A stretch of 54,305 bases of DNA from Anaerolineaceae bacterium UBA3924 (GTDB lineage Bacteria > Chloroflexota > Anaerolineae > Anaerolineales > Anaerolineaceae), in assembly GCA_002385985.1 (NCBI GenBank), contig DGEO01000017.1, positions 38,463 to 92,767 of the forward strand. The letters are read 5' to 3'. How positions within the stretch are numbered: the stretch's first letter is position 1; the number at the start of each line of letters is the position of its first letter. The notes below the pieces were generated by a model, which saw only the letters and a program-made list of their open reading frames with translations, was not told the origin of the DNA and did not search any database. Made by a program: the position numbers and the translations under genes. Positions 24,842-32,985 of this stretch are shown here, one piece after another.

Positions 24842-25372
24842 TCAGGCGGAGGGGGCTGCCGGGCGGGCACGGAAGCGGCAGGTGCGGCTGCCGGTGCACC
24901 AGCAGTCAATCTCCTGCACTTCCAGCGGGAGGCCGGTGTATTCCTCCAGCAGCCCGGCGATAAAGCCTTCGTCATAGGTGCAGATCTCGTAGCCCAGCTC
25001 GGGAAGGCCGGAGCAGTCCATGTCTTCGGAGACGGTCAGCAGGAAGGTGCAGCTGTCCAGATCGCTCTGTTCGAAGCGCAGGATACCGATGTCCATCTCT
25101 TTGAAAATGGCCTGCAGGCTGTTGGCGAAATCGCTGAAGGAGTCGAAGGGGCCGAGAAAGTGCCGGTAGAACTCGACGCCCGCCATGCGGCCGGCCTCGA
25201 GGAAGATGCGGTCGGTCTCGCCGGCGCCGACGTGCCGCTCGAGCACGTCTCGCAGGGTGAACTGCATCAGCCGGTAGACTTCGAGCCGGGTGCGGGGGCC
25301 AAGATTGGGCCGGCCCAGCGGGATGTTGCCAAGAAGGTCCCAGGAGAAGCGGTATTTTTGCTCGTTGCTCAT
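24842..25372 (-). CDS. V4R (4-vinyl reductase) domain sensor protein
   Basis: A 176-residue protein built on the V4R small-molecule-binding fold. The N-terminal half has RLEVYRLMQFTLRDVLERHVG and EAGRMAGVEFYRHFLG; the C-terminal half has the Cys motif EIDCWCTGSRTCRF that ends V4R domains, after a segment ICTYDEGFIAGLLEEYTG. These domains sense hydrocarbons or similar ligands and often govern two-component or sigma-54 regulators. It is encoded directly before an orphan histidine kinase on the same strand, probably as an operon. Confidence 0.87.
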   Translation of the reverse strand: MSNEQKYRFSWDLLGNIPLGRPNLGPRTRLEVYRLMQFTLRDVLERHVGAGETDRIFLEAGRMAGVEFYRHFLGPFDSFSDFANSLQAIFKEMDIGILRFEQSDLDSCTFLLTVSEDMDCSGLPELGYEICTYDEGFIAGLLEEYTGLPLEVQEIDCWCTGSRTCRFRARPAAPSA

Positions 25373-25774
25373 AACAGCGCCTTTCTGGACATGATCGCCT
25401 GGTGAGGCCCGGATCTCCGGGGGAGAATACTGGTTTACGGTACCGGGGCCGAACAGGCGCCGGTGGTGGAAAGGAACGATATGGGTGAGGGGAGATTCTC
25501 TACAGGAATCGTAACATAAGAGGCGGGGATCCGTAAAGAAGAAAGGGCGGGGTGAAATGGCCCTCCGGGCCGGGGGGAGATGGGTCAGAACCCCCTTCTC
25601 AGTGACGGAGTCGGGGAAAATATGGGAAGGGAGGCACCCACTTGGACGCAGGTGGGGATGGGTATAGGCGATGCCCCTTTTCCAATCAGGAAAGGATTAA
25701 TCGGGGAAAAGGTCTGCCCGGCAGCGGCCGGATATTGACTCCCGCACCTCACCGCGGCGAGCGGATGCGCGCCC
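25373..25774. other. Intergenic region with repeat copy C
   Basis: About 400 bases between the V4R start and the GntR stop. No ORF with ribosome site or family likeness is seen. It contains repeat copy C (25591-25676). The promoter of the V4R/kinase operon must lie in the right-hand side of the V4R start (25373-25500), but no convincing -35/-10 pair could be identified. Confidence 0.6.
25591..25676. repeat. Dispersed intergenic repeat, copy C
   Basis: CCCCCTTCTCAGTGACGGA (25591-25609) and GGGAAGGGAGGCACCCAC, then GCAGGTGGGGATGGGT (25624-25662), match copy A at 271-289 and 361-402. The second block also matches copy B at 19265-19298. Confidence 0.65.
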
Positions 25775-26470
25775 CTACCCGCCCTTGCCGCGAAACTCGA
25801 TCGCGTCGGCGATCTGGCGCTCGGCGGCGGCCAGAGCGAACTCCGGGTCGTGGCGCTTGATGCCTTCCAGGATCTGGGTGTGGTTGACCATGGCGCGCTC
25901 CTGACCGCCGGGCAAGGCGTCGGCCAGGCGGACCACCTCTTCCATCAGCGACTGGATCAGGTAGTAGGTCTGCATGAGCACGTCGTTCTTGCTGGCGCGG
26001 GCCACGGCCATGTGGAAGTGCAGGTCGGCGCGCACGAAGGCAGCCGGGTCATTCACCGAGCGGCGCATCTCATCGATGGCGGCCTCGATTTCGGCGATGT
26101 CCTCATCTGTCGCGCGCATGGCGGCCAGACGGGTGAGCGCGCCTTCGATCGACAGGCGGGCTTCCAGCACCTGATCGGCCTCCAGCGAGACCAGGTTGGC
26201 TTTCATCAGGGTGGTGTTGTTGAGGATCTTGAGCGCATCGGGCAGCACCACCGTGCCGCGGCCGGCGCGCGGTTCGACCAGACCGATCAGGGTCAGCCCT
26301 TTGATCGCCTCCCGGACGGTGGAGAGGCCGACGCCGAAGCGCGCGGCCAGCTCGTGCTGGGTGGGCAGCCGCTCGCCGGGCATCACCTCGCCGTGCAGGA
26401 TCATCTCCTGGATGGCCCGGGTGACCCGGTCGGTCAGGGGATCGTGGCTGATGGTTTGCATTTCTTTCAT
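25775..26470 (-). CDS. FadR-type GntR regulator (FCD domain)
   Basis: A 231-residue repressor-type regulator. The winged HTH is at about 10-75 (RVTRAIQEMILHGEVMPGE, RLPTQHELAARFGVGLSTVR, EAIKGLTLIGLVEPRAGRGT). The FCD ligand-binding domain follows, with D-L-H-F-H in RADLHFHMAVARAS and His in MVNHTQILEGIKRHD; the usual third metal His is Gln in AAAERQIADA. It probably senses an organic acid or sugar acid. ATG 26470 has AAAGG. Its gene lies just left of the terminator of the long catabolic operon, so its target could be that operon or its own promoter, which carries an AT-rich palindrome. Confidence 0.92.
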   Translation of the reverse strand: MKEMQTISHDPLTDRVTRAIQEMILHGEVMPGERLPTQHELAARFGVGLSTVREAIKGLTLIGLVEPRAGRGTVVLPDALKILNNTTLMKANLVSLEADQVLEARLSIEGALTRLAAMRATDEDIAEIEAAIDEMRRSVNDPAAFVRADLHFHMAVARASKNDVLMQTYYLIQSLMEEVVRLADALPGGQERAMVNHTQILEGIKRHDPEFALAAAERQIADAIEFRGKGG

Positions 26471-26526
26471 AGAGTACCTTTAGGTAATAACGGCCAAATG
26501 GAAGGCGGGGAAATAGGTGTTTGAAT

Positions 26527-26547
26527 AATATCATATTATCTGATATT
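26527..26547. promoter_or_regulatory. AT-rich palindrome upstream of the GntR gene
   Basis: AATATCA (26527-26533) and TGATATT (26541-26547) are exact inverted arms with a 7-base centre, 57 bases before the start codon. This is a candidate autoregulatory operator. It lacks the GT-AC core usual for FadR-type sites, so another protein could bind it. Confidence 0.55.
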
Positions 26548-26610
26548 TGGCTCCAGGGGAAGGCCGGGATGACAAATGCCGCACGGGTCGGGAGGATTGT
26601 CCCGGAAATG

Positions 26611-26641
26611 AAAACCGCCCGGAAGGTCTCCGGGCGGTTTT
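26611..26641. terminator. Bidirectional terminator of the long minus-strand operon
   Basis: AAAACCGCCCGG (26611-26622) pairs perfectly with CCGGGCGGTTTT (26630-26641) around AAGGTCT. It lies 18 bases past the stop of the TIM-barrel gene and ends that leftward operon. Confidence 0.9.
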
Positions 26642-26659
26642 CCTCAGGAGGAAAAAAGT

Positions 26660-28078
26660 TTACATCAAGCCCAGTTCTTTGAGCGCCTGCGCCCCGCCGT
26701 CCAGGTTGGTCAGGTTCATGCCGGCGTAGGACGGGGAGTAGACCACGCCCTTGCCGCCGGCGGCGTAGGTGGCCAGCACGCTGCGGCGCACAATGTCGGG
26801 AGTGCACACGGCCTGGTCAGCGCGCGAGCGCGGGGCGTCCACGCCGATGCCCATGTAGACCGGCACTTTCCCGTCCACGCCGCGCACGGCGTCGGCGCAC
26901 TGCCCGTAGACGTAGGTGTCCGGGTCGAGGCCCTTCTGCACCAGCTCGTTCCAGGGGGCTTCGTTCAGGCCCAGGAACTTGTACATGATGGGGGTCATCT
27001 CTTCCGGGGTGACGTCGCGCAGCACCGACTTGTGCAGCATGTTCATCTCGTTGGTGTAAATGCCGCCGGACTGGTGCTGGTAGGTGATGGGCTTGACCCA
27101 GTCGGACCAGGTGGCCATTTCCGCCCACGGCCACTGCGCCTTGCGCAGCGGGTTGAAGTGGTTGCGGTTCCACACATTCAGGCCAAATTCCAGGTCGGAA
27201 TTGCACCACTTGACGATGCCGTACAGTTCGCGGTCCATGTCCTTGTTGCGCTCCACCCAGTAGCGCTCCCAGAGCAGGATCTCGGGATTGAAGTAGATGC
27301 AGCGCAGGATCTCGATCAGCGCGCCGTCGACGAAGGTTTCGCCGCGGCGGGCGCGCTGGACCACGTCGTAGAAGTTCTTGAAGGCGATGATGACGCGCTC
27401 GACGTCAATGCCGCGCTCGAGGGCTTCGCGGCGGCAGGTCGGGCAGAAACAGTTGGGGGCGTTGCCGGCCAGCACGTTGTCGATTGGGCTGCGGCGCTCG
27501 TTGCACCACATGATCCCGTCGATGTCATAGCTGCGGGCGTAGTCCTCCATGATGGACTTCCACCAGTTGCGGTAGCCGGGGTTGTTGATGCAGGGCTCCT
27601 GGCTGGTGCGGCCGAAGACGTCCACCTCCAGCAGCTGCGGCAGGTTGGGGATGAACACGTTGTTGGCCGAGCCGTGCCCGGCGTATTTGAACAGGGGCTC
27701 CATCACCTCGGGGTAGATCTTCATGCCGCGCTTGCGGGCAGCGGGGATGACCATTTCGAGGATGTCTTTGCCGGCCAGTTCGGGATCATCCGCGGTGAAA
27801 TTGGTAATGGGGGTGTTGCGGTAGTATTCCGGGCGGTGGCGGATATAGGAGCCGCCGCGCAGGTTGTAAGGCTCCGGCTTGCCGTGATCCGGCCAGCCTT
27901 CCAGCTCCCAGGAGATGCGCCGGCCAACCTTGAGGCCCAGCCAGGAAATGGTGCCGATCAACAGGACGTTGATGCCGAAGCGGTTCTCGAACATGTCCAG
28001 CAGCGGCTCAACACCTTCATCTATAAAACTGATCGGGCTGATTTGAATTCCGACAAACTTTTCAGATTGCGATGCCAT
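26660..28078 (-). CDS. Putative TIM-barrel glycoside-hydrolase-like protein
   Basis: A 472-residue soluble protein without a signal peptide. The pattern of strands and motifs suggests an (alpha/beta)8 barrel of the putative-glycosidase type: KIYPEVMEPLFKYAGHG, DIDGIMWCNERRSP (a possible acid Glu), NCFCPTCRREALERG (C-x-C-x-x-C, as in zinc sites of GH42-like proteins), SDLEFGLNVWNRNHFNP and YMGIGVD. The tail VYSPSYAGMNLTNLDGG is typical for such barrels. No named family is certain. ATG 28078 is used; a GTG two codons upstream is possible. It is the last gene of the operon, after Gfo/Idh and SDR dehydrogenases, so it may act on a sugar-like compound. Confidence 0.65.
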   Translation of the reverse strand: MASQSEKFVGIQISPISFIDEGVEPLLDMFENRFGINVLLIGTISWLGLKVGRRISWELEGWPDHGKPEPYNLRGGSYIRHRPEYYRNTPITNFTADDPELAGKDILEMVIPAARKRGMKIYPEVMEPLFKYAGHGSANNVFIPNLPQLLEVDVFGRTSQEPCINNPGYRNWWKSIMEDYARSYDIDGIMWCNERRSPIDNVLAGNAPNCFCPTCRREALERGIDVERVIIAFKNFYDVVQRARRGETFVDGALIEILRCIYFNPEILLWERYWVERNKDMDRELYGIVKWCNSDLEFGLNVWNRNHFNPLRKAQWPWAEMATWSDWVKPITYQHQSGGIYTNEMNMLHKSVLRDVTPEEMTPIMYKFLGLNEAPWNELVQKGLDPDTYVYGQCADAVRGVDGKVPVYMGIGVDAPRSRADQAVCTPDIVRRSVLATYAAGGKGVVYSPSYAGMNLTNLDGGAQALKELGLM

Positions 28079-28129
28079 CGACACGATCCTTTCCTTTGCA
28101 GTGATCTTTGCAGTTAGAATGACGTGCGC

Positions 28130-29224
28130 TTACAACCATTCGTCCGGGATGCCCTGCTGGCGGTAGAAATCCGCCATGAGCAGGCGGCGGCCCTGGCGGG
28201 CGGCCTCGGCACAGGCCAGCACCAGCCCCAGGGTCTTGAGGTGGTCCTTGCCGCTGGTGACCAGTGGAGCGCGGCCTTCCACCGCGGCGGCGAACTCGCG
28301 CAGCAGACCGCGGGTGTCGTCGTAGAAGGCGCGGGTGGTCTCCACCGCCACCGGCTGCAGCGGCTCGATCTCCGGCCCGGTCTTGAACAGCTCGCCGGTC
28401 AGGGCCGATTCCGGGTTCATCTTCGCCTGGTACAGCTCTTCGAACTGCTGCTTCTGGATGAGCACGCCGCCCGAGCAGTCGGTGCGCCACTCGAAGCAGA
28501 AGCGGTTCCAGCCCGAGGTCCAGGTGCCCAGATAATTGGCCCGCAGGCCCGAGCGGAACTCCAGCAGGGCCGAGACGCACGAGTCGTCGGCGTAGGTGCT
28601 CCAGGAGGGGTTCCAGGTGTCGGCCTGCACGGCCACCACCTCGTCGTCGTAGCAGTAGCGCATCAGGTCCAGATGATGGACGGACTGCTCCAGCAGCATG
28701 GGCTGGCGCATGGTCAGGGGGAACTTGTTCAGATCGGGGCGGCGCCCGTCGCGGTTACGCAGGTAAACAAAGTGGCCAAAGCCCGGCTCGCCCAGGGCGC
28801 GCTCGTGCAGCATCTGGCGGATCTTCTGCGAAACGCCCAGGTAGCGGAAGTTCATGCCCACCATGAGCAGCTTTCCGGCCTCGTCGGCCTGGCGCACCAG
28901 ATCGATGCTTTCGTCCAGGTCTTCGGTGAGCGGCTTTTCGCACAGCACGTGGCAGCCGTATTTGAAGGCCAGGCTGGCCTGGTCATGGTGCCCGTCCGGC
29001 GGGGTGACCAGCAGCACCGCGTCCGGCTGCAGGGTGCGGATGGCGGTCTCCAGATCGTCGAAGACCGGCGTGTCCGGCTCGCCCCATTCGATCACCTGGC
29101 GGCGGGCGATGTCCAGCTCGGGGCGCATGTAGCCGACGTTGACCGCGCAGGACTCGGTGCGGATGACCTCGGCCCACTGGCGGCCGCGCACGCCCATGCC
29201 CACCTGCAGTATGCGAACGGTCAT
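28130..29224 (-). CDS. Gfo/Idh/MocA-family oxidoreductase
   Basis: A 364-residue NAD(P)-dependent dehydrogenase. The Rossmann motif is VGMGVRGRQWAEVI near the start; the family motif C-E-K-P-L is in HVLCEKPLTED, and VGMNFRYLG begins the C-terminal beta-sheet domain. A D-x-x-x-H pair occurs in SVHHLDLMRY, as for substrate-binding histidines of the family. It typically oxidises sugars or inositols. ATG 29224 overlaps the stop of the SDR gene by 4 bases (ATGA), which indicates translational coupling. The TIM-barrel gene follows after 51 bases. Confidence 0.93.
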   Translation of the reverse strand: MTVRILQVGMGVRGRQWAEVIRTESCAVNVGYMRPELDIARRQVIEWGEPDTPVFDDLETAIRTLQPDAVLLVTPPDGHHDQASLAFKYGCHVLCEKPLTEDLDESIDLVRQADEAGKLLMVGMNFRYLGVSQKIRQMLHERALGEPGFGHFVYLRNRDGRRPDLNKFPLTMRQPMLLEQSVHHLDLMRYCYDDEVVAVQADTWNPSWSTYADDSCVSALLEFRSGLRANYLGTWTSGWNRFCFEWRTDCSGGVLIQKQQFEELYQAKMNPESALTGELFKTGPEIEPLQPVAVETTRAFYDDTRGLLREFAAAVEGRAPLVTSGKDHLKTLGLVLACAEAARQGRRLLMADFYRQQGIPDEWL

Positions 29225-30039
29225 CGCTGCGCCTCCCAGTGAGCGGCCGGGTCGTCCATGCGCTCGTAGACCAGATCCCAGCCTTCCTTGCGGATGCGCT
29301 CGGACATTTCGTAGGCCAGAATGCGCTCGCCGGTGACGCCGCCGCCGCGCTGGCGGGCCAGGAAGACAAAGGCCTCGGTCATCACGATCGAGTCGACCCA
29401 TTTGGCCTTTTCTTCCGGGGGCAGGGCATCGTACTCGGCCTGGGTGAGCGAGGTGGGCTTGATGCGCACGCCTGCCAGCAGGCCGCCGGGGGTGATGGTG
29501 TTGACGGCGATGTTATCGCCGCGCACTTCCAGGGCCAGCGATTTGGTGAAGCCCTCCAGAGCATACTTGGAGGCGCAGTAGATCGATTCGTTTTCGAAGG
29601 GGCGCACGCCGGCGTTGGAGGAGACGTTGATGATGCTGCCCCCGCCCTGGCGCTTCATCACGGGCAGCGCCAGGCTGGTCAGCATCAGCGCGCCGACCAG
29701 GTTCACGCGCAGCACCCGGGTGAACTCGTCGATGGTGAAATCGGCGAAGGGCTTGACGGGCAGCTGGGCGGCGTTGTTGACCAGCACATCCAGCCGGCCG
29801 TACTTCTCCAGGATGAAGTCCATGGCCCTGCGGCAGGAGTCCTCGCTGGACACGTCCAGCGTAAAGCCCACCGCCTGGCCGCCCTCGGCCTGGATCATGG
29901 CCACGGTGTTGTCGATCTCACTCTGCGTGCGGGAGGCAGCGACCACCTTTGCGCCCTGGCGGGTGTAGGCCAGCGCGATGGACTGGCCCCAGCCGCGTCC
30001 GGCGCCGGTGACCAGGGCAACTTGATCTTTCAGCAGCAT
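29221..30039 (-). CDS. Short-chain dehydrogenase/reductase
   Basis: A 272-residue classical SDR. The cofactor motif is VTGAGRGWGQSIA (T-G-x-x-x-G-x-G), then VNNAAQL for the N-N-A-G site, catalytic Ser in NVSSNAG, and Y-x-x-x-K in YCASKYALEG. R at the end of strand 2 (AASRTQ) suggests NADP(H) use. The C-terminal part (KAKWVDSIVMTEAFVFLARQ) is usual in dehydrogenases of sugar acids or alcohols. It overlaps the Gfo/Idh gene by 4 bases, suggesting that both act in one pathway. GGAAGG precedes ATG 30039. Confidence 0.93.
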   Translation of the reverse strand: MLLKDQVALVTGAGRGWGQSIALAYTRQGAKVVAASRTQSEIDNTVAMIQAEGGQAVGFTLDVSSEDSCRRAMDFILEKYGRLDVLVNNAAQLPVKPFADFTIDEFTRVLRVNLVGALMLTSLALPVMKRQGGGSIINVSSNAGVRPFENESIYCASKYALEGFTKSLALEVRGDNIAVNTITPGGLLAGVRIKPTSLTQAEYDALPPEEKAKWVDSIVMTEAFVFLARQRGGGVTGERILAYEMSERIRKEGWDLVYERMDDPAAHWEAQR

Positions 30040-30084
30040 AACTCACCTTCCTGTATGGATCATGGTGATGGGCGGCCCGAGCCT

Positions 30085-31023
30085 CTAGGGCGTGTCTTTG
30101 ACCGCCAGGGTGGCCGGGTCGAGATTGTTGGCTTCTTCGGTGTGGGTATTGGCCGGGGCCTCGACGATCAGCGCGTCCATGCTGCCCAGGCCAAGGCTGG
30201 CGGCGGTGGCCAGCTGGCCGATCTGCTCCAGCGGGATCTGGATGCGGTTCTCGGAGGGGAAGGTCTTGAGGATGCGCACCGCTTCGGCGTCGATGGCCAC
30301 CATATCGCCGGAGGCCATGATCACATTGGGGTAAACGTAAGGCCCGCGCCCGGCCCATTCGACCGTGCTGCGCCGCCCGTCCATGATGATCAGGTCGGGC
30401 TGGAAGGCCAGGTTCAGCTCGGCAATCATGGCTTCGGTGGTCTTCTTGTCCGAGTGCATGATCTCGCGGTCGTCGGGCGAAATCCAGCCCACGCCCAGCT
30501 TGAGCGCCGCGGAGTAGCGGCCCGAGGAGTGGCAGCGGAAGTTGGGCAGGTAGATCCGCTTATCGGCCTCGTAGATGCTGCGCGGCACGTGAATGGACGG
30601 CCAGTGCTCGCTGTTGATGCCCACTTCCACCCATTCGTCGTACTGGAAGTTGACGAAGGGCACGCCGTAGCGCTTGAGCACCGGCAGCACGCCCAGGTCG
30701 GCGATCACCTTCTCGGTGGGCCAGGCGGCGCGGCCGGACAGCTCGCCCACGCTGACTTTCAGGCCGAAGTCCTGCAGGACCTCGATGACCGCGCCCAGAA
30801 AGGTCAGGTCGGTGGAAAGCGGGGTGGCGTAGGCGCAGTTGAAGTTGGGCTTGAGGATAACCGAATCGCCGGGTTTGAAGGCCTTCTCCAGGCCGCCCAG
30901 CATGTCCACCGCGGTGCGGACGGATCTGGGCAGGTAATCGCCGTTGAAATGCGGCACCTTGACCACCAGCGACTGCCCGTCGCGGGTGTAGACGTTGGTT
31001 TTGCGTTCTCTGGGAGGCAGCAC
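30085..31023 (-). CDS. DUF362-domain protein
   Basis: A 312-residue protein of the DUF362 family. KPNFNCAYATPLSTDL, VGELSGRAAW, the LKLGVGWISPDDREIMH segment and MDGRRSTVEWAGRGP are typical. Many members carry two 4Fe-4S clusters; here only two isolated Cys are seen (NFNCAY and FRCHSSG) and no ferredoxin motif, so it is the cluster-free form. The start is GTG 31023 with AAAGGAG and a 7-base spacer; the frame is open far upstream, but that part is a shadow of the epimerase. It stands in the operon between epimerase and SDR. The biochemical role is unknown. Confidence 0.8.
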   Translation of the reverse strand: MLPPRERKTNVYTRDGQSLVVKVPHFNGDYLPRSVRTAVDMLGGLEKAFKPGDSVILKPNFNCAYATPLSTDLTFLGAVIEVLQDFGLKVSVGELSGRAAWPTEKVIADLGVLPVLKRYGVPFVNFQYDEWVEVGINSEHWPSIHVPRSIYEADKRIYLPNFRCHSSGRYSAALKLGVGWISPDDREIMHSDKKTTEAMIAELNLAFQPDLIIMDGRRSTVEWAGRGPYVYPNVIMASGDMVAIDAEAVRILKTFPSENRIQIPLEQIGQLATAASLGLGSMDALIVEAPANTHTEEANNLDPATLAVKDTP

Positions 31024-31048
31024 GGTAAATCTCCTTTGAGAGGAATGG

Positions 31049-32017
31049 TTAGCTTTGCTTCGGAGCGAGGTAATCCTGCAGCGCGGCGGCAAAGGTGAAG
31101 CGCGGCGTGAAGCCGGTGTCGGCCTGAAGACGCTCCAGGCTGAGCGGGGCGCGGCGGCTGGCATCCAGCATGGCCAGATCGGCGGAGGCCGGGTCCGTGA
31201 CCCACTCAACCTGCAGGCCCAGCTGCTGGAAGGCTGCCGCCACCTCGCTAAAGGACACAGGCACGGGGCTGCCGATGTTGTAGACGGGGTAGTTCCAGCG
31301 CGGGGCGGAGAGCAGCGCCCGCACGGCTGCGCTGATATCGGCGGTGTAGACCCAGTCACGGGCCACATCCGGGCCGTACAGGCGCATGCGGCGGCCTTCG
31401 CGCAGGGCGTTGGCCATGCGCTGCACCTGCGAGACCTGCTGGCGGCTCTTGCCGGGATGCTCAAACGGCCCGTAGACCGAGCCCAGCCGCACGGCGGCCA
31501 TGGGCTTGCCGCTCAGCGCGGCGTAGCGGGCGGCTACCAGCTCAGCGGCGTGCTTGGTAACGGCGTACAGGTTGTTGAGCGCCAGAGGGCCTTCCTCGCG
31601 CTGCGGGGAGAAAGGGTCCGCCGGCGGGAAGCCGTACACCCCGCTGGAGGAGACCAGCAGCACCCGCTCCACGCCGGGCTGTTCGTACCCGATCGCAAGG
31701 GCGTTGAGCGCGCCGTTTAGATTGATCTCGGTCACCAGCGGGGCCTGCTCGCGCTCCATCTGGTCGGAAGGGGTCACGGCCGCGGCGTGCACGATGTGGG
31801 TGATGTGCCCGGTTTCGACCAGCCGGGCATAAGCCTGGCGGTCGCGCACGTCCAGCCGGGCACAGCGCACCGGCCCGGCGGCCTGCAGCACCGCCTCCTG
31901 TTCGGGGGTCGGGTCGTGCAGGTCGGCAGCGATGACGGCGCAGCCCCCGCTGCGCGCCAGATCGCGCGCCAGGTTGAAGCCTACAAAGCCCAGCCCGCCG
32001 GTGACCAGGATGTTCAT
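31049..32017 (-). CDS. NAD-dependent epimerase/dehydratase
   Basis: A 322-residue extended SDR. The Rossmann motif is VTGGLGFVGFNLA, followed by DLHDPTPEQ, HAAAVTPSDQ, catalytic Ser in LVSSSGVYG, and Y-x-x-x-K in YAVTKHAAELVA. RLGSVYGPFEH and DWVYTADISAAV match the epimerase consensus. It acts on a nucleotide sugar or on a free sugar or aldehyde. Its ATG lies two bases after the stop of the 2-hydroxyacid dehydrogenase gene, which indicates close coupling. Confidence 0.93.
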   Translation of the reverse strand: MNILVTGGLGFVGFNLARDLARSGGCAVIAADLHDPTPEQEAVLQAAGPVRCARLDVRDRQAYARLVETGHITHIVHAAAVTPSDQMEREQAPLVTEINLNGALNALAIGYEQPGVERVLLVSSSGVYGFPPADPFSPQREEGPLALNNLYAVTKHAAELVAARYAALSGKPMAAVRLGSVYGPFEHPGKSRQQVSQVQRMANALREGRRMRLYGPDVARDWVYTADISAAVRALLSAPRWNYPVYNIGSPVPVSFSEVAAAFQQLGLQVEWVTDPASADLAMLDASRRAPLSLERLQADTGFTPRFTFAAALQDYLAPKQS

Positions 32018-32019
32018 GG

Positions 32020-32973
32020 TTATTTCAGGGCCTCCTGGACTCGCTCGACCAGTTCCTGAGCGGTGATCTGCCAGGCTTCCACGTTGTAGGTGCCGGAGAC
32101 ATGCCCGGTCAGGATGACCCGGTCGCCGGCCAGCGCCAGCAGGGGAGAATCCTTGGGCAGCGGCTCGTAGCGGAACACGTCCAGGCCTGCGCCGGCGATC
32201 TTCCCGGTCTGCAGGGCGTCGATCAGGGCGTCCTCGTCGACCAGGCGGCCGCGGGCAGTGTTGATGAAGAAGGCGGTCGGCTTCATCAGGCCGAACTCGC
32301 GGGCGCCGAACCATTTGTCGTTGCCGTCCGGGCCGTCGATGAAGCGCAGGTGCAGGGTGACGAAGTCCGATTCGCGCAGCAGGTCGTCCAGCGTGCGCCA
32401 GGAGACGCCCAGTTCGGCTTCCACGGCCGGGTCGAAGCGCTGCAGGTCGGTGTAGAGCAGCTGCACGCCGAAGGGGCGCAGCCTTTTGGCCACCTCACGG
32501 CCGATGTGCCCCAGCCCGACGATGCCCACCTTCTTGCGGTAGATGGCGCCGGCCGAGGGCAATCCGATCCAGTTGTAGGTGTACTTGCGCTGGTCGGTCA
32601 GGATGGGCTCATCCCGCCCGGGTATCCAGGCGGCGGCTTTGGTCTGGCGGGCTGACCAGAGCAGGTTGCGGCTGAGCACCAGAATCAGGGTGACCACGTG
32701 CTCGGCCACGCCGTTCAGCCCCATGTTTTCCAGGTTGTAGACCGGCAGGCCGCAGTCGGCCACGGCGGCGCGGCCGGTGTCGAGGCGCAGGATGAGCTTG
32801 AGCGCGGGGCCGGCGGCCTGCAGCATCCCGGCGGTCACGTCCACATTCTCGGTCAGGATGGCGGCGGCGCCGGCCGGGTCGTCCGACAGCTCCCAACCGG
32901 CGGGCAGGACCTCGCGGATGGCGTCGAGCTGCTGGGTCTGGATGTTGGGGTCAGCAAGATAGATACGGGTCAT
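32020..32973 (-). CDS. D-isomer-specific 2-hydroxyacid dehydrogenase
   Basis: A 317-residue NAD-dependent dehydrogenase of the phosphoglycerate/glyoxylate-reductase type. GLGHIGREVAK is the cofactor motif with D at TDLQRFD; NTARGRLVDEDALIDAL holds the catalytic Arg; ILTGHVSGTYN holds the catalytic His. No regulatory ACT domain is present. The N-terminal part lacks the usual strong match to SerA. GAGG with an 8-base spacer precedes ATG 32973. It lies between the S9 peptidase gene (12 bases) and the epimerase gene (2 bases). Confidence 0.92.
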   Translation of the reverse strand: MTRIYLADPNIQTQQLDAIREVLPAGWELSDDPAGAAAILTENVDVTAGMLQAAGPALKLILRLDTGRAAVADCGLPVYNLENMGLNGVAEHVVTLILVLSRNLLWSARQTKAAAWIPGRDEPILTDQRKYTYNWIGLPSAGAIYRKKVGIVGLGHIGREVAKRLRPFGVQLLYTDLQRFDPAVEAELGVSWRTLDDLLRESDFVTLHLRFIDGPDGNDKWFGAREFGLMKPTAFFINTARGRLVDEDALIDALQTGKIAGAGLDVFRYEPLPKDSPLLALAGDRVILTGHVSGTYNVEAWQITAQELVERVQEALK

Positions 32974-32985
32974 TTGGGTTACCTC

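Noticed and set aside
23495..25405. 636-codon plus-strand open frame
   Set aside because: Antisense to the histidine kinase and V4R genes; no recognisable fold.
31024..31464. Upstream extension of the DUF362 gene
   Set aside because: The frame is open into the epimerase gene, but the GTG at 31023 has a good ribosome site and the extension is a shadow of the epimerase.
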